Part shown: one piece after another, positions 1-4,682 of the stretch | Layout: every line of letters begins with the position of its first letter | How positions within the stretch are numbered: position 1 is the first letter of the stretch | Assembly (NCBI GenBank): GCA_905210385.1 | Contig: CAJLWS010000102.1 | Span: forward strand, 1 to 5,802 | Source of the DNA: an uncultured Eubacteriales bacterium | Lineage (GTDB): Bacteria > Bacillota > Clostridia > Oscillospirales > Oscillospiraceae | Direction of reading: 5' to 3' | DNA: 5,802 nt | Position numbers and translations under genes: made by a program | The notes under the pieces: generated by a model | What the model was told of the DNA's origin: nothing | Database searches by the model: none | The model's input: the letters and a program-made list of their open reading frames with translations, nothing else

Positions 1-78
1 ATCCTTCATCTTTTTTCTTCACTTGTCCAATATGTATTGTAATCCTACACTTTTTTATTTTGAACCACTCTTGAGCCC

Positions 79-108
79 TTGCACAAAAACAGCTGTATGT
101 GGTACAAT
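79..108 (+). promoter_or_regulatory. Probable sigma-A promoter with extended -10 for the stalk-domain gene
   Basis: The -10 hexamer TACAAT lies at 103-108 and is preceded by TGG at 100-102, which makes an extended -10 (TGn). A weak -35 lies in TTGCACA at 79-85; TGCACA at 80-85 gives a 17-bp spacer. Transcription would begin near 115, leaving a leader of about 29 nt before the TTG start at 144. The upstream 1-78 is AT-rich and shows no gene that I can support. Promoter call is by eye only. Confidence 0.55.
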
Positions 109-143
109 TTCTTCATACACAACCTGCTCTGGGAGGTGTGAAC

Positions 144-1262
144 TTGAAAATCTTGCGCCGGATTTTTGCGGTACTGGTTGGGGCTGCTTTGCTGATGGGC
201 ATTGCCGCTGCTAGTTCTGTCAGCTCCTCCAACGTTTATTTCATGGCGGTCAACGAAAAAATCATTGAAATGACCCCGGAAAACATGCCAATGGCGGTGG
301 GTGGCACTTTATATATTCCCTATACCATGCTATCCATTCGGGATACGGGAATCAATCTGGGGGTCAGCGCCCAATACAGCGCCTCCCGCCGGACCGCCCT
401 GGTTTCCGACGGGCGCAGGGCAATTACTTTCGACCTCCAGTCCAACACTGCCTACGATCCCCAGGGGAACTATGTGGATGCACAAGCTGTGATGCGCAAT
501 TCCATGCTCTTTCTTCCCATTGCCTGGATCTGCGATTACTTCGGTACCATTAGCTTTTCCACCAGTCGGACCCCCTATGGCACGCTCGTGCGCGTTACCA
601 ACGACGCGGTCATCCTCAACGACGCAGCCCTCATCGATGCCGCCGACGGTATGCTGCGGGATAACCTCAGCAGCTATCAGCAGGCCATCAGCGAACAGCA
701 GCAGCCCTCGGCTGAACCCTCCACGCAGCCCTCCGCGCAGCCGGATTCCGGGCCTATTGTATACCTCGCCCTGCTCTGGGGCGACGCAGTGGAGGACGTG
801 GCGGATCAGCTGGAAGCCTTGGGGCAGTATGCGCTATTTCTTCTCACCCCCCAGCAGCTCCGGGAGCAGGATGACCTGGTACGCCGGCTGGTGGGGGCAG
901 GCCACAGCATTGGCCTGGACCTCACCGGAACCACAGCCTCCCAGTGTATTCAGCAGGCTCAGGAGGGCAGTCGGCTGTTGGCCGAGATTGCCTGCTGTCC
1001 GATTTACATCGTCCGGGCGGCCGCACTGGAGGAATCCCAGCGCATCCAGCTCAGCCAGGAAGGCTGGGCCGTCTGGTCGGCCACCCAGCTCTGGGAGGAC
1101 GCCTCCAGTTCCTACCAGCTTCTGAGCCAGCTCAGCTACAGCCAGGAGAACTATGTAGAGGCCGTCTGCTCCAGCGGGAACCTATCCTCCCTCTCCTCCG
1201 CCTTTGGCAGCCTGACCGGAAGTAACTACCAGCTGCTCCAGACGACGGCCCCCGCGCTGTGA
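144..1262 (+). CDS. Secreted/anchored stalk-domain protein with degenerate polysaccharide-deacetylase-like C-terminus
   Basis: I start the protein at TTG 144, giving 372 residues, because GGGAGG at 131-136 sits 7 nt upstream. The in-frame GTG at 138 would be almost touching the ribosome site, and ATG at 99 lies inside the promoter. Residues 1-24 form a signal peptide or signal anchor (K/R-rich start, then a hydrophobic run and AAASS). Residues ~30-155 look like the copper amine oxidase N-terminal-like 'stalk' domain common in clostridial surface proteins: beta-rich, with GGTLYIPYTML and NSMLFLPIAWICDYFG segments. Residues ~184-204 are a Gln/Pro/Ser linker. Residues ~205-372 follow the order of a NodB deacetylase (IVYLALLWGDA, then YALFLLTPQQL, then LVRRLVGAGHSIG, then IYIVRAA), but the catalytic Asp pair and the metal-binding His residues are absent. 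I infer a non-catalytic cell-envelope or glycan-binding role; the exact function is unknown. A second gene with its own ribosome site starts 37 nt downstream, so this was probably an operon. Confidence 0.8.
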   Translation: MKILRRIFAVLVGAALLMGIAAASSVSSSNVYFMAVNEKIIEMTPENMPMAVGGTLYIPYTMLSIRDTGINLGVSAQYSASRRTALVSDGRRAITFDLQSNTAYDPQGNYVDAQAVMRNSMLFLPIAWICDYFGTISFSTSRTPYGTLVRVTNDAVILNDAALIDAADGMLRDNLSSYQQAISEQQQPSAEPSTQPSAQPDSGPIVYLALLWGDAVEDVADQLEALGQYALFLLTPQQLREQDDLVRRLVGAGHSIGLDLTGTTASQCIQQAQEGSRLLAEIACCPIYIVRAAALEESQRIQLSQEGWAVWSATQLWEDASSSYQLLSQLSYSQENYVEAVCSSGNLSSLSSAFGSLTGSNYQLLQTTAPAL

Positions 1263-1299
1263 GTTTCCATCCCATTCTTCCCCCTGGGAGGTGTTCGTC

Positions 1300-1376
1300 A
1301 TGAAACGTACCGTTATCCTCTCTCCTGCTCATCCGGACTGGGCCGGCCCGCAGGCAGACCCCGCCCTCTGCCGTCG
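1300..1376 (+). pseudogene. 5' stump of an unidentified gene, cut off at a breakpoint
   Basis: GGGAGG at 1286-1291 sits 8 nt before ATG 1300, the same style of ribosome site as the preceding gene, so this is a credible gene start. About 26 codons read MKRTVILSPAHPDW followed by AGPQADPALCRR. From about 1377 onward the DNA is the antisense of a thiolase gene. The reading frame happens to stay open across that antisense stretch to a stop at 1879-1881, which would give a 193-residue chimeric product with no credible fold. I do not recognise the family from the short N-terminus. It follows the stalk-domain gene by 37 nt and was probably co-transcribed with it. Confidence 0.5.
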
Positions 1377-1380
1377 ACTC
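1373..1380. other. Breakpoint joining two truncated convergent genes
   Basis: The plus-strand gene starting at 1300 and the minus-strand thiolase starting at 1878 both lose their 3' parts here. The palindrome GTCGAC (1373-1378) spans the estimated join. Thiolase homology ends at Glu167 (codon 1380-1378). A deletion between two convergent genes, an inversion endpoint or a chimeric assembly would all give this arrangement. I see no insertion sequence, target duplication or long repeat at the site. Confidence 0.6.
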
Positions 1381-1898
1381 ACCGGCCACCTGGCCGCCAA
1401 TGACCGCCATATGTACGTTGTTCTCCGGGCACCACAGGCCGTCCAGCACCATGGCATCCTTCATGGTCACATCGTTCATCCGGGCGCCCCAGCGCATATT
1501 GGCGGTAACATAGGGAATATTGCTCATGCTCTCCATGCCGCCGGCAACCAGGATATCCGCATCGCCTGCTTTGATGATCTGCGCGGCCAGGCTGACCGCC
1601 TTCAGGGCGGAACCGCATACTTTGTTGATGGTAATTACAGGCACCTCGTGAGGGATCCCTCCCTTGATGGAGGCCTGGCGTCCGGGAATCTGCCCCTGTC
1701 CGGCCGGAACCACCATGCCCATGATGACCTCGTCCACCTGGCCGCCTTGAATTCCGGCTCGGCGCAAGGCTTCCTTGATGGCCAGCCCGCCCAGATCCAC
1801 GGCTTTCAGCGTCTTCAGGCCGCCGCCGAATTTGCCGAATGGAGTGCGGGCCGCGCTGACGATGACCACATCTCGCATTGACTACTCCTCCTTCATTT

Positions 1899-1977
1899 TG
1901 ACTTCGGTCAACGACTATAGTTATTGACTTAGGTCATTGACTAAAGTCATGATAACGCAGTCAACGAAAAAAGTCAA
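1899..1977. promoter_or_regulatory. Phased operator array, 13-bp repeat of TGAC-N4-GTCA palindromes
   Basis: Three perfect TGAC-N4-GTCA palindromes occupy 1899-1910, 1925-1936 and 1938-1949. A degenerate one (CGAC-TATA-GTTA) fills 1912-1923. A wider version (TGAT-N6-GTCA) lies at 1950-1963, and a lone GTCA half-site at 1973-1976. Centres of the first five are 1904.5, 1917.5, 1930.5, 1943.5 and 1956.5, exactly 13 bp apart. The array lies between the divergent thiolase and tetR genes, so the adjacent TetR-family protein is the most likely ligand; this is inferred from position and symmetry. It covers the thiolase promoter and its leader, which fits repression. Confidence 0.8.
1949..1977 (-). 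promoter_or_regulatory. Thiolase promoter, embedded in the operator array
   Basis: On the minus strand, -35 TTGACT (1977-1972) and -10 TATCAT (1954-1949) are separated by exactly 17 bp, a near-consensus sigma-A promoter. The predicted start is near 1942, leaving a ~64-nt leader. The lone GTCA half-site of the array is part of the -35 hexamer. The palindrome 1938-1949 overlaps the start point and the edge of the -10, so bound repressor would block polymerase directly. Confidence 0.75.
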
Positions 1978-2031
1978 CGCTCTTTTTATTTTTTGTGCTA
2001 TTTTGACAACATGGAGGGGGTGAGCTTCAGA

Positions 2032-2060
2032 TTGCTTTCCAGGAATAGGTGTGGTATGAT
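2032..2060 (+). promoter_or_regulatory. Probable tetR promoter with extended -10
   Basis: TATGAT at 2055-2060 is preceded by TGG (2052-2054), an extended -10. TTGCTT at 2032-2037 is a weak -35 with a 17-bp spacer. The predicted start near 2067 gives a leader of about 25 nt before ATG 2092. This promoter lies ~55 bp outside the operator array, so tetR may escape strong autorepression. Confidence 0.5.
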
Positions 2061-2091
2061 AAGCAAAAAGGAACAAATTGGGGTCATCTCA

Positions 2092-2712
2092 ATGACGATT
2101 GCAAAGAAAAAGTTGACGCAACGAGCGCAGAACGCTTTGGAAACAAAAAGCATGATTTTCGACACAGCTCTGCGCTTGTTCACCAAATATGGCTATGAGA
2201 ACGTCACGATTGATGAGATCACCAAGCAAGCGGGAGTCTCAAAGGGGACCTTTTATACTCACTTTGATTCGAAGGAATCGGTTCTGGTAGAGCAGTTTAA
2301 CAAGATCGACCACCATTACGATGAGGTCTTTGCCTCGATTTCCCCCTCCGCCACAGCAGGAGAACGGCTGCTGGCCCTGGTGGGAGCCATGACGCACTAT
2401 TGCGCCGATGTGTGCGGGATTGAGGTCATGCGCATTGTCTATGCCAGCCAGATGAGTACGGCCCGCGTCTCAAAGGTGCTGACCAATAAGGACCGCAGGA
2501 TCTACGCCTATCTCAACGAGATCGCCGCTCTGGGCAAGGCAAGCGGGGAGTTCCGCTGCACCCTGCCGGACAGCGAACTGGCCGAACTGCTCATGCGGTT
2601 CTGTCGCAGCCTGATCTATGACTGGTGCCTCTACGGGGAAGAGATGGATCTGAACCGGGAGGGGCAGCAGTACTTCAAAAAAGTTTTGAAGTGGATGGCT
2701 TGCGAGTTTTAA
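2092..2712 (+). CDS. TetR/AcrR-family transcriptional regulator
   Basis: A cytoplasmic DNA-binding dimer that usually represses neighbouring genes and lets go on binding a small ligand. With ATG 2092 it is 206 residues, normal for the family. Residues ~17-62 are the TetR N-terminal domain: helix 1 with FDTALRLFTKYGYENVTI, then the helix-turn-helix IDEITKQAGVSKGTFYTHF and the KE that follows it. Residues ~80-206 are the variable ligand-binding and dimer domain, helical, with several Cys (104, 108, 156, 171, 179, 204). Start choice: upstream in-frame starts exist (1993, 2011, 2056), but 2056 falls in the predicted -10 and the longer versions add residues not typical of the family; the ribosome site for 2092 is weak (GGGG at 2080-2083). 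It is divergent from the thiolase and shares a region packed with palindromes, so it probably controls that gene and perhaps lost neighbours. The inducer is unknown; an acyl-CoA or fatty acid would fit a thiolase target. Confidence 0.9.
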   Translation: MTIAKKKLTQRAQNALETKSMIFDTALRLFTKYGYENVTIDEITKQAGVSKGTFYTHFDSKESVLVEQFNKIDHHYDEVFASISPSATAGERLLALVGAMTHYCADVCGIEVMRIVYASQMSTARVSKVLTNKDRRIYAYLNEIAALGKASGEFRCTLPDSELAELLMRFCRSLIYDWCLYGEEMDLNREGQQYFKKVLKWMACEF

Positions 2713-2756
2713 TTTTGCCCACTTCCCAAATGTGGGATGATGGATTGGAGGGAAGG

Positions 2757-2794
2757 GAGCGCCACGGATGCGTCAGATTCCGCGGCGCTCTTTT
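2757..2794 (+). terminator. Intrinsic terminator after tetR
   Basis: GAGCGCC (2757-2763) pairs with GGCGCTC (2784-2790). Inside, after one A/C mismatch, CGGA (2765-2768) pairs with TCCG (2779-2782), around a 10-nt loop. TTTT follows at 2791-2794. It begins 44 nt after the tetR stop and is in the right orientation to end that transcript. Confidence 0.75.
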
Positions 2795-2806
2795 CCTGGT
2801 ATTGTG

Positions 2807-2847
2807 CAAGCGCATGGAACGGCCGTCAGGATTGTTCCATGCGCTTG
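2807..2847. repeat. Perfect 14-bp inverted repeat, 13-nt loop
   Basis: CAAGCGCATGGAAC (2807-2820) is exactly complementary to GTTCCATGCGCTTG (2834-2847). Two G.T pairs could extend the stem into the loop. No T-run follows on either strand, so it is not a standard intrinsic terminator. It sits 12 nt after the tetR terminator. It could be a backup transcription barrier, an RNA-stabilising hairpin, a REP-like element or a protein site. Confidence 0.75.
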
Positions 2848-2923
2848 TCCGCGTTTAACGGAGGCGAACCTTAACGCTAAGGCTTACTCCTTTTTCCCGT
2901 AGTCCAATGGCCTGTGGTCCGAG

Positions 2924-2947
2924 GTATGATAAAAGATCATACTTTTT
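2924..2947 (+). promoter_or_regulatory. Palindrome plus T-run: operator or leader terminator before the ABC operon
   Basis: GTATGAT (2924-2930) and ATCATAC (2936-2942) form a perfect 7-bp stem with loop AAAAG, extendable by a G.T and an A-T pair, followed directly by TTTTT (2943-2947). This has the outline of a weak intrinsic terminator. The left arm also contains TATGAT, a possible -10 without a good -35. Alternatively the palindrome is a regulator-binding site ~100 bp upstream of the permease. Confidence 0.45.
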
Positions 2948-3046
2948 CTTTCCCTCCCGGTCATATATACTTTCTTGTAAAGAAACCTAAATAAGTCTGC
3001 GTCTTCTTCGTCCTGGGCGCAAAATAAGAAGGAGTGATCCGGTTCC

Positions 3047-3835
3047 ATGGAAACGAAAAAGAAGAAATCCCTCGCCAGCCGCATCCCCGGTAAGGTGTGG
3101 TTGGTCCTCTCCATTGCGGCCCTGATGGTGGTATGGTATCTTCTGTCCATCATTCCTCAGACAGCCCGGGGTTTCCCTAACCTTATACTTACCGTTCAGG
3201 GCCTGCTCAAGATGATCGAGCGGGGCGTGTTCTGGCAGGATATCTCCAGCAGTCTGATCTCTGTCTTCGGGGGCTATGCCCTGGGCTTCATCATCGCGCT
3301 GCCGGTGGCCATTCTGATGGCTTGGTATGTTCCTGTGCGCAACATCCTTAACCCCTGGATCCAGTTCGTCCGCAACATCCCCCCCTTGGCCTATGTGCCT
3401 CTGATCGTCATCGTGGCCGGCGTGGGCCGCCGCCCCCAGATCATCGTCATCACCATCGCCTGCTTCCTGACCATGTGCGTCACCATCTATCAGGGCGTGG
3501 TCAACGTGGATGAAACCCTGATCAAGGCCGCCCGGGTGCTGGGCGCCAATGACAAGGACATCTTTATCCGGGTCATCGCCCCGGCCACTCTGCCCTTCAT
3601 CCTAACCGCCGTGCGTCTGGGCGCCTCGGTCGCTCTGACCACCCTGATCGCCGCCGAGTCCACCGGCGCCATTGCCGGCTTGGGTATGCGGATCCGGGCA
3701 CTGAACCAAACCTATGACTCGGCACCCATGCTGGCCTATGTCATCGTCATCGGCCTCATCGGCGTTGCCCTGGACAACATCATTAAATTCTTGGAAAGGA
3801 AGCTGACGGGATGGCAGGAGAAGCGAGAGATCTGA
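3047..3835 (+). CDS. ABC importer permease, NitT/TauT (SsuC/TauC-like) family
   Basis: Inner-membrane channel subunit, expected to work as a homodimer with the ATPase encoded next door. 262 residues, usual for the family. Hydrophobic segments lie near 17-37, 70-93, 112-127, 131-148, 189-205 and 227-248, consistent with six helices. Residues 107-119 contain FVRNIPPLAYVPL, the family's conserved Pro-rich segment. The EAA loop that docks on the ATPase is at ~159-179 (IKAARVLGANDKDIFIRVIAP). The segment after the Pro-rich motif reads VIVAGVGRRPQ, where many relatives have a WFG-type sequence, so it may belong to a divergent subgroup. Ribosome site AAGGAG (3029-3034) is 12 nt from ATG 3047, somewhat long. 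First gene of the operon; its 3' end overlaps the ATPase start by 25 nt, suggesting translational coupling. Substrate cannot be assigned. Confidence 0.93.
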   Translation: METKKKKSLASRIPGKVWLVLSIAALMVVWYLLSIIPQTARGFPNLILTVQGLLKMIERGVFWQDISSSLISVFGGYALGFIIALPVAILMAWYVPVRNILNPWIQFVRNIPPLAYVPLIVIVAGVGRRPQIIVITIACFLTMCVTIYQGVVNVDETLIKAARVLGANDKDIFIRVIAPATLPFILTAVRLGASVALTTLIAAESTGAIAGLGMRIRALNQTYDSAPMLAYVIVIGLIGVALDNIIKFLERKLTGWQEKREI

Positions 3836-4602
3836 AGCTGAAGATCGACAACGTCCGAAAGGTCTTCAATACCCGCAATGGCGAGATGATCGCACTGAAC
3901 GGGGTCAACCTGGACATCTATGAGAATGAATTCATCTGCGTGGTGGGCCCCTCCGGCTGCGGCAAGTCCACCCTGCTGAACATCATCGCCGGCCTGACCG
4001 AGGCCACCTCCGGCACCGTATACTGCAACGGCAAGCCCGTCACCGGCACCGGTACGGACCGGGGCGTGGTCTTCCAACAGTATGCCCTGTTTCCCTGGCT
4101 GACGGTGAAGAAGAACGTCATGTTCGCCCTGGAGATGAAGGGCATCAAGGGCAAGCAGGCCGAAGAGGAGGCCATGAAGTACCTGGCCAAGGTGGATCTG
4201 GAAAAGTTCGCCGACCACTACCCCAAGGAGCTGTCCGGCGGTATGAAACAGCGGGTGGCCATCGCCCGCGCCTACGCTGCCGATCCGGAAGTGCTGCTCA
4301 TGGATGAGCCCTTCGGCGCTCTGGACGCTCAGACCCGCACTCAGCTGCAGAGCGAACTGCTGAACACCTGGGAGAAAGACCGCAAGACCTGCTTCTTCAT
4401 CACCCATGACGTGGACGAGGCCATCATTCTGGCTCAGCGGGTCATCATCATGAGCGCCCGCCCCGGCCGGATCAAGGACATCGTGGACATCGATATCCCC
4501 TACCCCCGCACCCAGGAGACCAAAATGACCCCCCGCTTCCTGGAGCTGAAGAACCACATCTGGAGCCAGGTCTACCAGGAGTATCTGGAGGTCCGGAAGT
4601 AA
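3811..4602 (+). CDS. ABC importer ATPase, NitT/TauT (SsuB/TauB-like) family
   Basis: Cytoplasmic ATP-hydrolysing subunit driving the permease; 263 residues, normal length. All motifs are intact: Walker A GPSGCGKST (46-54), Q-loop in VFQQYALFPWLTV (87-99, typical of the nitrate/sulfonate/taurine class), signature LSGGMKQR (141-148), Walker B VLLMDEP with the catalytic Glu (161-167), D-loop GALD (169-172), and switch His199 in FFITHDVDEAI. SARPGRI (215-221) is also a class hallmark. ATG 3811 lies inside the end of the permease gene (25-nt overlap), with AAGGA (3796-3800) as ribosome site 10 nt upstream. The overlap predicts coupled, roughly equal production of the two subunits. Relatives include sulfonate, taurine, nitrate, thiamine-precursor and riboflavin systems; nothing here separates them. 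Confidence 0.95.
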   Translation: MAGEARDLKLKIDNVRKVFNTRNGEMIALNGVNLDIYENEFICVVGPSGCGKSTLLNIIAGLTEATSGTVYCNGKPVTGTGTDRGVVFQQYALFPWLTVKKNVMFALEMKGIKGKQAEEEAMKYLAKVDLEKFADHYPKELSGGMKQRVAIARAYAADPEVLLMDEPFGALDAQTRTQLQSELLNTWEKDRKTCFFITHDVDEAIILAQRVIIMSARPGRIKDIVDIDIPYPRTQETKMTPRFLELKNHIWSQVYQEYLEVRK

Positions 4603-4614
4603 CCCTGTTTGGAG

Positions 4615-4628
4615 CGGCCCCCGGGCCG
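4615..4628 (+). other. Small GC hairpin between ATPase and binding-protein genes
   Basis: CGGCC (4615-4619) pairs with GGCCG (4624-4628) around a 4-nt loop, in the 80-nt gap before the lipoprotein gene. No T-run follows, so termination is unlikely. It may mark an mRNA processing or stability point that lets the binding protein be made in excess. I see no convincing separate promoter in the gap. Confidence 0.4.
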
Positions 4629-4682
4629 TTACAATAGTTCGTCCGTTGAGAACGTCATTTGATAAAAGGAGGATCTGTGAGA

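Larger units (their letters stand above)
1132..1878 (-). pseudogene. Truncated acetyl-CoA acetyltransferase (thiolase), N-terminal part only
   Basis: The family condenses two acetyl-CoA to acetoacetyl-CoA, or runs the reverse, in the cytoplasm (butyrate/ketogenic pathways, beta-oxidation). ATG 1878 is preceded by AAGGAGG (1893-1887 on the minus strand) with an 8-nt spacer. Residues 1-167 are clear thiolase: start VVIVSAARTPFGKFGG, GQIPGRQAS near 63-70, the nucleophile motif NKVCGSALKAVSLAAQIIKAG with Cys88, GGMESMSNIPY near 113-123, and DGLW at 146-149. After residue ~167 (position ~1378) the homology stops; the remaining ~81 residues to the stop at 1132 are the antisense of the two upstream genes and are Arg/Gly/Ser-rich nonsense. 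A complete thiolase is about 390 residues, so the second half, with the catalytic His and second Cys, is missing. No other minus-strand frame just past the break resumes thiolase sequence. Any product would be inactive. It is divergent to the TetR gene and has its own promoter within an operator array. Confidence 0.88.
2713..3046. other. 334-base gene-free region between tetR and the ABC operon
   Basis: It holds, in order, a small CCCAC/GTGGG hairpin (2718-2736), the tetR terminator, the 14-bp inverted repeat, a short CCTTA-ACGC-TAAGG hairpin near 2870-2883, an AT-rich palindrome with T-run (2924-2947), and a possible -10 TATACT (2966-2971) without a convincing -35. I looked for thiamine-pyrophosphate riboswitch landmarks, since related importers carry them, and saw none. 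Open frames crossing it on either strand lack ribosome sites and family resemblance. Confidence 0.6.

Noticed and set aside
1291..1881. Long plus-strand frame of 193-196 codons as a whole protein
   Set aside because: Only the first ~26 codons after ATG 1300 can be native; the rest is exact antisense of a clearly recognisable thiolase, so the full-length product is a chimera.
1899..1977. CRISPR-like array
   Set aside because: The repeat unit is 13 bp with no unique spacers and it lies in a divergent promoter region; it is an operator array.
2003..2008. TTGACA as the -35 of tetR
   Set aside because: Perfect -35 hexamer, but no acceptable -10 occurs 16-18 bp downstream; the extended -10 at 2055-2060 is better.
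2625..2858. Plus-strand frame of 77 codons across the tetR 3' end
   Set aside because: Runs out of frame through the tetR C-terminus, the terminator and the inverted repeat; no ribosome site or recognisable motif.
2848..3046. Thiamine-pyrophosphate or other riboswitch before the ABC operon
   Set aside because: The conserved core segments expected for a TPP aptamer are absent, and no other aptamer pattern was recognised.
2884..3153. Minus-strand frame of 89 codons overlapping the permease start
   Set aside because: It has no family resemblance and overlaps the permease N-terminus; its Phe-run is the antisense of the permease Lys-run.
3736..4557. Long minus-strand frame (273 codons) opposite the ATPase gene
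   Set aside because: Antisense of a gene with all ABC ATPase motifs; open only because of GC-rich codon use. The 268-codon frame opposite the lipoprotein gene (4629-5435) was rejected likewise.
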